Notes under the pieces: generated by a model
Databases searched by the model: none
What the model saw: the letters and a program-made list of their open reading frames with translations, nothing else
What the model was told of the DNA's origin: nothing
Program-made: the position numbers and the translations under genes
Shown: positions 8,023 through 16,558 of the stretch, piece after piece
How positions within the stretch are numbered: the stretch's first letter is position 1
Layout of the letters: each line of letters opens with the position of its first letter
NCBI GenBank assembly: GCA_951828385.1
Contig: OX639973.1
Coordinates: 4,455,200-4,519,199 of the forward strand
Source of the DNA: an uncultured Poribacteria bacterium
Lineage (GTDB): Bacteria > Poribacteria > WGA-4E > WGA-3G
Direction of reading: 5' to 3'
Length of the DNA: 64,000 nucleotides

Positions 8023-9681
8023 ATGTTCCAACGAAAACACTATCTGTTCCCGCTGTTGGCACCGCTGCTTCTCTTCATATTTCCACTGCTCGGTAGTACT
8101 GAACCTTATTTTCGCGACGTAACCACTGCTATGGGACTTGACTTCAAGCATATCAACGGCTTTTCTGCCGAGCGCAGACTCGTTGAAACGATGGGCAGCG
8201 GCGGCGCGCTCTTTGACTTTGATAACGACGAAGACCTGGATCTCTACCTCGTTCAAGGCAACGCTCTTTCTCCATCGACAGCACCTCTGCCCACAAACCG
8301 TCTTTATCGAAACGATGTGGGTGTTTTCGTTGATGTCACGGCATCTGCAAACGTCGGTGATACAGGGTACGGACTCGGTGCTGTCGCTGCGGATTACAAT
8401 TCTGACGGGTACCGCGACCTATACGTAACGAACTTGGGAAAAAATGTGCTTTATCGCAACAACGGCGATGGCACGTTTACCGACGTAACCGAGCAGGCAC
8501 AAGTAGGGTGTCCGCTACTGAGCGCGAGTGCCGCGTTTGCTGACATTGATAGGGATGGCGATTTGGATCTCTATGTTTGCAACTACGTTGAATACGCGCT
8601 CGAAACCGATATTCCGTGCTATTACAAGAACACCTTGCGTATCTACTGTGGGCCCAACGAATATCACGGCATCGCTGATGTGCTTTACCGGAACAATGGC
8701 GATGGCACGTTTACAGATATTACTGAAGCCGCCGGTGTCTATGAACCGACGACACGCGGATTAGGCGTTGTCTTTACAGATGTAAATAGTGACGGATGGT
8801 TGGACATCTACGTAGCAAACGATATGTCTCCGAATACGCTTTTTATGAATCAAGGGGACGGAACTTTTCGTGAGGAAGGTGTCCTCCGCGGCGTTGCCTA
8901 TAACGGCGACGGTTTGGCAAATGGGTCAATGGGGATAGACGCGGCGGACTATGATAACGACGGTGATATTGACCTGTGGGTGTCGAATTTTTCGTTGGAG
9001 GCGAACTGCCTCATGCAGAACGATGGCGACGGCTATTTCGAGGATGTGACGTTCGACACCAATCTCGCTGACCCATCTTTCTATTCACTCGGCTTCGGCA
9101 CCCGTTTCATTGATTTCGATAACGACGGTTGGTTAGATATACTCGTCGGAAATGGACACATCTGGGACAACGTAAAACAGATTGACGCGAAAATGAGCTA
9201 CGCACAACCTGTGCAACTTTTTCATAACCGTGGAAGCACCTCAGCGGACGGTGTCGTCTTCACTGAGATTACCGCTGAAGCGGGTTTGAATGAAACGCCT
9301 TATGTGGTGCGTGGCATGCTCTTCGGGGATATAGATATGGATGGCGATGTGGATGTTGTGCTGTGTCAGTCCAACCGTCCGGCAGTCATCTTAAGCAACG
9401 CGGTCGGGAATGCGAACGCATGGCTAACGGTGAAATTGGTCGGTACAGATGGCAACACCGATGCGATCGGTGCACAGGTTCAGTTGGAAGCTGGCGGGAC
9501 GACGTTGTTAAGAGAAATCGTCTGTGGCGCAAGTTATCTCTCAGGCAATGACCTCCGCCTCACCTTCGGGTTAGGCGGTGCCTCACGCATAGATAGTTTC
9601 AAAATTCGTTGGCACAATGGAAAAGTTCAGCAATTAGGTGAAGTACCGATTCGGCAATCTATAACATTTTCACAGCATTGA
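8023..9681 (+). CDS. Secreted FG-GAP/VCBS beta-propeller protein with ASPIC/UnbV domain
   Basis: 552 residues. Signal peptide about 1-27, then repeated calcium-loop motifs of the FG-GAP/VCBS type (DFDNDEDLDLYL, DYNSDGYRDLYV, DIDRDGDLDLYV, DVNSDGWLDIYV, DYDNDGDIDLWV, DFDNDGWLDILV, DIDMDGDVDVVL), forming an integrin-like propeller. The C-terminal 90 residues (IGAQVQLEAGG, RLTFGLGG, IRWHNGKVQQL) are the ASPIC/UnbV module of CRTAC1-like proteins. Likely extracellular or surface adhesion; calcium binding is expected. Start set at 8023, 13 bases after the upstream stop, because it begins the signal peptide; no clear ribosome site. Confidence 0.9.
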   Translation: MFQRKHYLFPLLAPLLLFIFPLLGSTEPYFRDVTTAMGLDFKHINGFSAERRLVETMGSGGALFDFDNDEDLDLYLVQGNALSPSTAPLPTNRLYRNDVGVFVDVTASANVGDTGYGLGAVAADYNSDGYRDLYVTNLGKNVLYRNNGDGTFTDVTEQAQVGCPLLSASAAFADIDRDGDLDLYVCNYVEYALETDIPCYYKNTLRIYCGPNEYHGIADVLYRNNGDGTFTDITEAAGVYEPTTRGLGVVFTDVNSDGWLDIYVANDMSPNTLFMNQGDGTFREEGVLRGVAYNGDGLANGSMGIDAADYDNDGDIDLWVSNFSLEANCLMQNDGDGYFEDVTFDTNLADPSFYSLGFGTRFIDFDNDGWLDILVGNGHIWDNVKQIDAKMSYAQPVQLFHNRGSTSADGVVFTEITAEAGLNETPYVVRGMLFGDIDMDGDVDVVLCQSNRPAVILSNAVGNANAWLTVKLVGTDGNTDAIGAQVQLEAGGTTLLREIVCGASYLSGNDLRLTFGLGGASRIDSFKIRWHNGKVQQLGEVPIRQSITFSQH

Positions 9682-9722
9682 CACTTTTCGCTGTTAATAC
9701 TACAATGGACGATAAGGTAGAA

Positions 9723-9904
9723 TTAACCCAAGTTGCTACTAACAAATTTTGATGTTTTTGCTTGGGTATTTCTGCGTATTTCAACAAAGAGTCTTAGGCA
9801 TTTTCCTCACCCCAGAGGGGTGGTATGTCTATAGAAACCAAGGTCCACAACTTCTTGCACTCCAGCGGAGTGCTATGTAAGTAAATAGGTGGCAACTTGC
9901 GTTA
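9723..9904. repeat. MITE-like element, family 1, copy A
   Basis: Begins TAACCCAAGTTGCTACT and ends GGTGGCAACTTGCGTTA; the ends are imperfect inverted repeats (TAACsCAAGTTGCyAC). A second copy with the same ends and interior words (a CACCCC-GGGGT stretch, ATGTCTATAGAAAC, GGAGTGCTATGT) is at 59896-60051. No coding potential. Confidence 0.65.
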
Positions 9905-10189
9905 GAATTAAGAGATGGCTATTTTTTCAGGATCCAAGGTGTGTAGCCCGTAACGTAGTGGAGGGGTTTTTGCTTGGGGTTTTTGCTTGGGTATTTCTGC
10001 GGATTTCTGCGGATTTCTTCAGATGTACGGAAAGGAACGTGAAATTTCTAACCTACCTGACCGAACCGCAAGGTATAGTAAAATCAGGAAATATGTTTAC
10101 ACTTCGCCCTTTCGTAGGGGCTGGGTAACCCAGCCCCTACGAGTTAGCGTATGTGCAAATAATTATGGAATCTACTATAAAGTAAAAAT
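9905..10189. repeat. Non-coding stretch with short tandem words and a perfect palindrome
   Basis: TTTTTGCTTGGG and TTTCTGCGGATTTC occur in near-tandem at 9966-10020; related words recur at 9755 and 27555. At 10113-10141 CGTAGGGGCTGGGT and its exact complement flank a single A, a 14-bp perfect stem. No gene is supported here. Confidence 0.6.
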
Positions 10190-10546
10190 ATGAAGATCGT
10201 TGAAGAGAGAGAAGTGTGGATACACACGCACTTTATTGTTGATAGTTTTTTCATCACGGATCAGGAACGCCGACAGATTTCTATCAGCGTCGAGCCGGAA
10301 CTGATGCAATTGGGACTTCAGTATGGGCTGACGTATAACATCGCGCCTTCAAAACATCGCGCCATCATCGTTCTTGAATGTATACCTTTTGATTCAGTCA
10401 AAACGATCATCAAACAATTGATCGCTGACGTGATTAAAGATTTCCCTGTTCGGCTCCCTGAACAGCGGAATGTTGTTACCAATATCACCGTTACAGATCA
10501 GGAAACAGCGCAGTCGGATCTCAATGTCCAAGTCCAGGCGCAGTAA
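10190..10546 (+). CDS. Hypothetical protein
   Basis: 118 residues, not recognised. It starts MKIVEEREVWIHTHFIVDSF and contains ERRQISISVEPELMQLGLQYG; predicted alpha/beta, soluble, no signal. Its last 26 bases overlap convergently the 3' end of the enolase-superfamily gene. No Shine-Dalgarno is evident (AAAGTAAAAAT before the ATG), so both start and reality are only moderately supported. Confidence 0.5.
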   Translation: MKIVEEREVWIHTHFIVDSFFITDQERRQISISVEPELMQLGLQYGLTYNIAPSKHRAIIVLECIPFDSVKTIIKQLIADVIKDFPVRLPEQRNVVTNITVTDQETAQSDLNVQVQAQ

Positions 10547-11912
10547 GGATGTGTGTGCCGACTGTACCATCGGTGATGTCGAAGATTGACGGAAATTCAT
10601 CTCGCCAACCGTCGTTAGCATTCGGACAGAATTGGCGAGCGTTGCCCTCAATAGCCGTCACACCCGGAATGCGTGCAGCGAGTCCAGCGGAATGTAAGAA
10701 CGATGCCCCCGGACACGTCAGGTCCTGTACAGCGAGGAACATACCATATTCTGCGGCAGCGGCACCCATCAACAACGCCTGAGACTGCCCTTTACACGCC
10801 TTGAGTGCGACACCGGAATACCCTTGCTCACGTGCCAATAGGAAGGTCTCAAAGTCGGTTAGCGATTCGTCTATCACCACGGGTTTTATTTCTGCGGCTT
10901 TGTGCATCTTATTTTCAGGATGTGCTTTTAAATCTCGATCTGTCGGTTGCTCGATGTAAGCAAGGCGTTGGAAGGCTTTACTATCTGCCGCTTGAATCCG
11001 GTTGAGAAACTCCAATAGATATTCAACATTCTGACAGGTTTCGTTAAAATCAGCAGAGTAGTGCCAAGTACCAACGCCACGTTCCGCCTGTGTTTCCGCG
11101 GTGACTTTATCAATCGCGAGGACGCGTGCGACATCCCAATTGAGATCGTCGCCGTTGAGTTTGATTTTCAGGTGTGTTAGTCCGTCGGCGATAATCCATT
11201 CGGGGAGCGTCTCCGGTAGACCGTCATTGAGGCGTTCTGAAATATCGGCATCGGTGAGCGGGTCCAGCGCGCCGATGAGATGGTAAAGCGGCATGTGAGG
11301 CTTCGGTTGGCGTGAAGTGTATTGGTCGAGATATTTTCCGGTGAACCGTTCGTTCACACTTTTGTCAAGCAAGTTTTGGTTTGCAAGCGGCACCAAAAAA
11401 TGTGATACATCCGCCTGAATAAAGTCTTCACCTAAGCCGTCGTAGCTATTGATACCGTTTGCTTTTCCGAACGCATCGTGGATTGCGGCATCAATGGGAC
11501 TCGTTGTAACGACGGCGCAAAGTTTCGGCATCGGCGATGCGAGTTGCATGTCGTGAGACAACTCGTCCGCGATGCGTAAAAATTCGGGTTCAAGCACTTC
11601 GGAGAGTTCGAGTGGATGCGCGCATAGCGTGCAATCTCGTGTCGCTGATACCGCTAATTCGGCGAGTTTTTTCATCGCCGCAAGACTTTGGTCAAAAGGC
11701 GCGTAGCGCGGCGGAAATGCCCAGACGTTACCGAGCGGCATGGAACCTTTACCTTCTGCCTCTTTGCCGTCGCGCGTCTGAACTTGCATGCGGACGTTAA
11801 AGAGAACGCAGTGATCTGTTGGCACGCCTCCGAACTTCAGCGGGGTTCGGTATTGGTGATCTTCAAAATCGTAGTGAACGTCAAGGATGCGGATATCTGT
11901 CGGTTTTGACAT
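10521..11912 (-). CDS. Enolase-superfamily (mandelate racemase/muconate lactonizing-like) enzyme
   Basis: 463 residues. The capping domain is followed by a barrel with the superfamily residues: HLKIKLNG (K-x-K base), WHYSADFNET (metal Asp), YIEQPTDRD (metal Glu) and PVVIDESLTD (metal Asp/Glu), then GVALKACKG. Members abstract the alpha proton of a carboxylate (racemases, dehydratases, cycloisomerases). The chain is longer than the usual 370-400 residues, with an extended N-terminal domain rich in Cys/His around residue 95. Specific substrate unknown. Cytoplasmic. Divergent from the SHMT-like gene. Confidence 0.85.
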   Translation of the reverse strand: MSKPTDIRILDVHYDFEDHQYRTPLKFGGVPTDHCVLFNVRMQVQTRDGKEAEGKGSMPLGNVWAFPPRYAPFDQSLAAMKKLAELAVSATRDCTLCAHPLELSEVLEPEFLRIADELSHDMQLASPMPKLCAVVTTSPIDAAIHDAFGKANGINSYDGLGEDFIQADVSHFLVPLANQNLLDKSVNERFTGKYLDQYTSRQPKPHMPLYHLIGALDPLTDADISERLNDGLPETLPEWIIADGLTHLKIKLNGDDLNWDVARVLAIDKVTAETQAERGVGTWHYSADFNETCQNVEYLLEFLNRIQAADSKAFQRLAYIEQPTDRDLKAHPENKMHKAAEIKPVVIDESLTDFETFLLAREQGYSGVALKACKGQSQALLMGAAAAEYGMFLAVQDLTCPGASFLHSAGLAARIPGVTAIEGNARQFCPNANDGWRDEFPSIFDITDGTVGTHILTAPGLGH

Positions 11913-12021
11913 GGTTCCCTCATTGCTAATGTGTGTTTTCTTTCATCGTAACCGATTTCTTGTGGCACGTCAAGCAATTTCTCTGCCCCTTACGCTACAA
12001 TCCAAATGGAGGCTTCTTTCA

Positions 12022-13260
12022 ATGACGCATAACGCAAAAGTCCAAAAACTCACCTCACTTCTCGATAAACATCAAACATATCGGGACACCTGTCTCAATC
12101 TCATTGCTTCGGAGAATACACCTTCACCGTTAGTCGAAGAACTGTTTGACGAGCGGTTGGCGCGGCGGTATGGAAATTATTCTGGGGTTGATATTTATCA
12201 ACGGAATTACAAGGGCAACCGCTATATTGCCGAAATAGAAGGGTACACGCAGGCGTTAGCAAAGGAACTTTTCGGCGCAGCGCACGTCGATTTCCGCCCA
12301 TTATCAGGGAACATCGCAGGGATCGCAACAACGTTCGCGTTAGCAAAGCCGGGCGATACAGCATTAGAGGTACATAACGGACACCACTATGCCGAAAAAC
12401 TACTCTCTTCGCCGCTCAAGATAAACCTCCAGTCAATCCCGATTCCGTGGGACGGACAACGTTCAAACATCGATCTCGATGCAACCCTCGCGCTGATTGC
12501 AAAGCACAAACCCAGCATCGTCAACGTCGGTTCCGGTGTGTTTCTCTTCCCACAACCCGTACGGGAATTGAAACAGGCGATGCGCCAAGCGAATCCAGAT
12601 GCTTACCTCATCTACGATGCCTCACACGTCATTGGACTCATCGCCGGTCAGCGATTTCAATCCCCCTTTGAAGAAGGTGCCGATGTCATCATTTCTAGCA
12701 CGCATAAGACGCTCGCTGGCCCCCAAGGCGGGATGGTTTTGACCAATGATGCATCTATTGCTGAGCGGGTTGCGAGAGGGGTCTATCCATTACTAATGAG
12801 CAACCACCACCTGAATCGGCTCCCGGCGTTAGCAGGAACGTTTATAGAGTGGATGGAATGCGGTGAGGCACAAGCGGATGCGATTGTTGCGAACGCAAAA
12901 GCACTCGGTCAAGCGTTAGCAGAACGGGGTGTTCCGATGCTCGGTGCGGATCTCGGTTTCACGGAGTCGCATACTTTGATACTGATTGTGGATAAGTATG
13001 GGGAGGGTGGCGCGCTCGCAAACCATCTCGAAGCGTGTCATATTATTACAGGCGCAGCAGGATTAGCACCGGAAGTCGGGACATCTGGATTGCGTATCGG
13101 TGTTCAAGAAGTCACCCGATGGGGCATGACACCAGAAGACGCACCAGACATCGCCGAGTGTATTGTTGCGGCATTTTCTGGCGGAACGCCTGAAGAACTC
13201 AAACCAAAAGTCGAGGAAGTCGCACGCCGTTTCGATACAATCCAGTTCACCGTTGACTAA
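12022..13260 (+). CDS. Serine hydroxymethyltransferase-like PLP enzyme
   Basis: 412 residues, fold-type I PLP enzyme close to SHMT (serine to glycine with one-carbon transfer to tetrahydrofolate). Seen: LNLIASENTPSPLVEELF, YKGNRYIAEIE, RPLSGNIAGIATTFALAKPGD, YDASHVIGLI (Asp/His contacting PLP), ISSTHKTLAGPQGG with the Schiff-base Lys, and TSGLRIGVQEVTRWGM. The GNRYI segment is more like the archaeal type than GlyA of Escherichia coli, so it may be a paralogue with another aldol substrate. Start at 12022 has GGAGG 9 bases upstream; longer in-frame starts overlap the divergent gene. Confidence 0.85.
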   Translation: MTHNAKVQKLTSLLDKHQTYRDTCLNLIASENTPSPLVEELFDERLARRYGNYSGVDIYQRNYKGNRYIAEIEGYTQALAKELFGAAHVDFRPLSGNIAGIATTFALAKPGDTALEVHNGHHYAEKLLSSPLKINLQSIPIPWDGQRSNIDLDATLALIAKHKPSIVNVGSGVFLFPQPVRELKQAMRQANPDAYLIYDASHVIGLIAGQRFQSPFEEGADVIISSTHKTLAGPQGGMVLTNDASIAERVARGVYPLLMSNHHLNRLPALAGTFIEWMECGEAQADAIVANAKALGQALAERGVPMLGADLGFTESHTLILIVDKYGEGGALANHLEACHIITGAAGLAPEVGTSGLRIGVQEVTRWGMTPEDAPDIAECIVAAFSGGTPEELKPKVEEVARRFDTIQFTVD

Positions 13261-13560
13261 AAACAGAAACATGAGTACGATTTGATGAGGTTTAAGTATT
13301 TAAACCGGTAATTCTGATTTCCCCAGGCCCGGTAGGTTCGGTTTCGCGGTGTACCATAAGCGTCAATTTTAGAAGAAAAACCGCCTCGGTCCCAGGTCCG
13401 GAGGTCGAGGCGGTTATTTTCCCTTAAATTGACAGGTATGGTGCGGTTTGGAACCGAACCGAGTTTTACACAGAAACCTTGAGGTTTCCTTCAAAAACCT
13501 CTTGAATCCCGTACGGATGGTATCTGTGTAGAATTTCGTTTCTCCAAAAGCACACTATTT
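13261..13560. repeat. Non-coding gap with nested inverted repeats
   Basis: GGTTCGGTT (13335-13343) and AACCGAACC (13452-13460) are inverted arms enclosing a terminator hairpin; a further hairpin AAACC-TTG-AGGTTT lies around 13475-13490. No open gene is supported. It separates two convergent genes and looks like a dispersed palindromic repeat. Confidence 0.5.
13379..13420 (+). terminator. Rho-independent terminator for the SHMT-like gene
   Basis: AACCGCCTCG pairs perfectly with CGAGGCGGTT across an 18-base loop and is followed by ATTTT. Confidence 0.65.
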
Positions 13561-14583
13561 CTATTTCAATTTTCCCCACATTGTGGTTAGCAATTCTGCA
13601 TTAGGTTGAACAGGCAGCGTCTTTGGATCAAACCAATCTGGACTACTATTACGCCCTGTGTCGGTGAGTTGTTCTGGTCTACCACCCTCTACAGGAATTT
13701 TGAAAATCTGATATTGATTTAATTGATTACCGACTTGTTGTTTGTAAAGAAGTTCGTTTCCAAATGGTGACCATGCTGGTTCGAGCGCATAGGGTCCCTC
13801 TTCAGAAACGATTTGTTGAAACTCGCCTCCGTTGCGCGCTGCAACATAGATAGTTTGTGCATCAAACACCTGTTTTCCCCATTTGTCATGGACCCATTTT
13901 GCCCATAGGTCCCTGTTCATCCAAGAAAACGCGAGCCGCTCTCCGTCGGGCGACCACGCTGGATCTCCCATTATTGGCAATTGTTTTGCATATAGCGTTC
14001 GCATCGCACCGCTGTTTAGATTGACGACACGAAGTTGCCGACTGTTAGGTAAGCGCATGCCGAATTTCTCTGCTGCTCCTGCCAAAATAAAAACTATTTC
14101 CGCCCCATCGGGCGACCACGCTGGATTTCCACCATCTTCCCCTGTATCAGCAATTTTTTCAACTGTTTTTCCATCTATTGTGGCAATATAGATAGCCCAT
14201 TCATCAGTCCGCAGATATGCAATCTGTTTGCCGTCGGGTGCCCATGTCGGCTGGTGTCTATCTGCTGATTTCGCAAATACCTTTCGCACGTTCTTTCCAT
14301 CCGCATCCATAAAGTAGAGATCCCATTCGCCATCACGGTTGGAGTTGAAAAGAATTTGCTCACCTGTCGGGGACCAGGCAGGATCGAAGTCGGCAGCAGG
14401 ATGCTTGGTTAAATTTACCGGCTGACTTCCATCGGGGTTCATCGTCCAGATATCCCAATTCCCATCTCGGTTGGATGAAAATACGATTTTTGCAGTCGAG
14501 GGTGCTTTTGCCCATGTTGAGGTGCCGCTGTTGAACAGCAAAAAACTGATGCAACAGAACAAGGCAAAAAGTCTCATGTTCAT
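13561..14583 (-). CDS. Secreted TolB-like beta-propeller (PD40) protein with WG tail
   Basis: 340 residues. Signal peptide (about 1-25), then PD40/WD40-like units of the TolB type: SSNRDGNWDIWTMNPDG, DPAWSPTGEQILF, NSNRDGEWDLYFMDADG, QPTWAPDGKQIAY, NPAWSPDGAEIVF, DPAWSPDGERLAF, EPAWSPFGNELLY. The chain is clearly paralogous to the propeller half of the upstream sigma-factor fusion and lies 47 bases downstream of it on the same strand, so it arose by duplication and is probably co-transcribed. Its C-terminus ELLTTMWGKLK carries the WG tail that the fusion lacks. Likely extracellular or surface; ligand unknown. Confidence 0.85.
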   Translation of the reverse strand: MNMRLFALFCCISFLLFNSGTSTWAKAPSTAKIVFSSNRDGNWDIWTMNPDGSQPVNLTKHPAADFDPAWSPTGEQILFNSNRDGEWDLYFMDADGKNVRKVFAKSADRHQPTWAPDGKQIAYLRTDEWAIYIATIDGKTVEKIADTGEDGGNPAWSPDGAEIVFILAGAAEKFGMRLPNSRQLRVVNLNSGAMRTLYAKQLPIMGDPAWSPDGERLAFSWMNRDLWAKWVHDKWGKQVFDAQTIYVAARNGGEFQQIVSEEGPYALEPAWSPFGNELLYKQQVGNQLNQYQIFKIPVEGGRPEQLTDTGRNSSPDWFDPKTLPVQPNAELLTTMWGKLK

Positions 14584-14630
14584 GGTCTGACTCCTTTTGG
14601 GTTTGGAATTCTTTATTTTTATAAAACTGA

Positions 14631-16310
14631 TTATTGTTCCTTGGATTGGACAGGCAACGCCGGAGGCACAAGCCAGTCTGCTCCGGTATTGCTACCTACG
14701 TTTGTAAGTTGAGTCTTTATCCCGGTATTTACATTAATTTTGAAAAGTTGCCTGATGTCTCCAATTTCTGGCAGGTGGATTCCCTGCTGGTAGATAATTT
14801 CATTTTCGTGTGGAGACCAGGTCGGATGAAGTGCATCCGGTCCCTTCTCCGAAACAAGTTGACGCAAATTACGCCCATCGCGGTTAATAATGTAAATCGT
14901 TTCTTCGTCCCGCCAAGCAATCGCGTCTGTGTGGCTTAATATCGGTCTGAATTTGTGTAGAACGAAGGCAATTTGTTCTCCGTTGGGAGACCACGCGGGA
15001 TCAAACTTAACTGGATATTTCTCTAATTCACCGAGAAAGACAGTTTGTTTGCGCGTTTCAACGTTGAGAAGGCGAAGTTCATAGCCCTGTTTCGGTTTAT
15101 AGTGGATGAAGGCAATTTCCTTTCCATCTGGAGACCAAGCGGGATCTCCAACACTTCCGAAGCCGGTCTGTGCCACAGGCACGACGGATTCGTCATCTAA
15201 CGTTATGATATAAAGCACACCATCGCGCACAGAGGCGATCCGTTTTCCGTCGGGTGCCCACGCTGCATGGGATCTGCTGTACCAATTATCAAGAACTTTT
15301 CTTATATTATTTCCATCTGCATCCATCAGGTAAAGGCTTGATTCTTTTCCTTCTTCTCGGAAGGAGACAAAAAGAATTTGTTCTCCTGAAGGGGACCAAG
15401 TTGGGTGAAGATCGATCGCGATATCTTGTGTCAGATTTATTGGATCACTTCCGTCTGGATTCATCGTCCAGATATCCCAACTCCCGTCTCGGTTAGAGGT
15501 AAACGCGACTTTCCCAGTTTTAGGTGCTGTCATCACGGTAGAACCTTCGGAATCAGGCGACAGTCCGAAACGGTTGAAGTAATGGTACCCGATACCTAAC
15601 ACTAATAGTGCCACAGCCAGAATAGATGCAGCGATTGCCCACGGCACGAACCTTTGGCTTCCACCCGTAGAAGGAGTAGGCGTGATACGTGAAACCTCGC
15701 GCATGACGTTCTCCGTGAAATTCGGCGCGATTTGGAAACCGCTCAGAGCCTCTCGAACCATCGGTGCCTCTTTCTTCAAACGCTGCTGCGCACGCCGGAG
15801 CCGACTTTTAATCGTACCCACCGATGTCCCTAAAAACTCGCTGATCTCTTCATGCGTCATTTCCCCATAGTAATGGAGCGTGATGACGGTACGTTCATTC
15901 TCTCGTAGTTTCGCAAGCAACTTTTGAACGACTTCGCGCTGTGCTTCTGCTGTCATCTGCTCGTTCTCCTGAATCACATACCCCGAATACGTTGCTTTTT
16001 CTAATTGGGCGTGACTCGTGTCTTCCAAAGACTGTGTGGACAAACGCTTTTTGCGCAACCATGCGATACAACTCCGCGTTGCGATCACAGACAGCCAACG
16101 AGCAAAGCGGTGCGGTTTTTTCAACGTTGCCAACTCCTTATACGCTTTCAGGAAGGTGTCCTGTGTAATCTCTTCAGCAATGTGAAAATCTCCAACTTTC
16201 CGCCACACAAGCCCGTGAACCGGTTTCTGGTATTTCCTCACAAGCACAGAGAAGGCATGTTCGTCACCACCAAGAACACGCTGGATCAATTCAACATCAT
16301 CGTTTTTCAT
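14631..16310 (-). CDS. ECF sigma factor fused via a transmembrane helix to an extracellular TolB-like propeller
   Basis: 559 residues in three parts. Residues 1-180 are a complete ECF sigma-70 factor: region 2 (SVLVRKYQKPVHGLVWRK, AEEITQDTFLKAYKEL, ARWLSVIATRSCIAWLRK) and region 4 (LRENERTVITLHYYGEMTHE, ISEFLGTSVGTIKSRLRRAQ). Residues 221-245 form one membrane helix. Residues 265-559 are a PD40 propeller predicted outside the cytoplasm, with SNRDGSWDIWTMNPDGSDP and repeated PxWSPxG units. This is a one-chain sensor/regulator rather than a sigma plus separate anti-sigma. The downstream gene encodes a free propeller paralogue. Sigma/WD40 fusions are known in Planctomycetes-like bacteria; the ligand and regulon here are unknown. 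Confidence 0.9.
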   Translation of the reverse strand: MKNDDVELIQRVLGGDEHAFSVLVRKYQKPVHGLVWRKVGDFHIAEEITQDTFLKAYKELATLKKPHRFARWLSVIATRSCIAWLRKKRLSTQSLEDTSHAQLEKATYSGYVIQENEQMTAEAQREVVQKLLAKLRENERTVITLHYYGEMTHEEISEFLGTSVGTIKSRLRRAQQRLKKEAPMVREALSGFQIAPNFTENVMREVSRITPTPSTGGSQRFVPWAIAASILAVALLVLGIGYHYFNRFGLSPDSEGSTVMTAPKTGKVAFTSNRDGSWDIWTMNPDGSDPINLTQDIAIDLHPTWSPSGEQILFVSFREEGKESSLYLMDADGNNIRKVLDNWYSRSHAAWAPDGKRIASVRDGVLYIITLDDESVVPVAQTGFGSVGDPAWSPDGKEIAFIHYKPKQGYELRLLNVETRKQTVFLGELEKYPVKFDPAWSPNGEQIAFVLHKFRPILSHTDAIAWRDEETIYIINRDGRNLRQLVSEKGPDALHPTWSPHENEIIYQQGIHLPEIGDIRQLFKINVNTGIKTQLTNVGSNTGADWLVPPALPVQSKEQ

Positions 16311-16446
16311 CAGTCATCTCCAGAAACGGATAATTTCATGATTTCGCAATTAAACATATAGTGACGCGACTTACAGGTAAAATAGATGCATAATTCTGCA
16401 AAAAGGCGAAAAGATATAAAACGTCTATATGACAACATAATGTTAC

Positions 16447-16475
16447 TTGACGCTCAATAATCTGTACAATCTAAT
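16447..16475 (+). promoter_or_regulatory. Sigma70-type promoter for the sulfatase
   Basis: TTGACG (16447-16452), 17-base spacer, TCTAAT (16470-16475), giving a leader of about 75 bases before the ATG at 16559. Confidence 0.45.
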
Positions 16476-16558
16476 AATTGAACATATTTAGGAAAAATAT
16501 GTTAGAATGAAATGTGGTAATCTTAGAGGTAGAACAGTAGAACAGAATGGAGGTAAGA

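Noticed and set aside
9889-10193. Two overlapping frames of 68-79 codons within repeat DNA
   Set aside because: They translate tandem repeat words and a palindrome; composition unlike the real genes.
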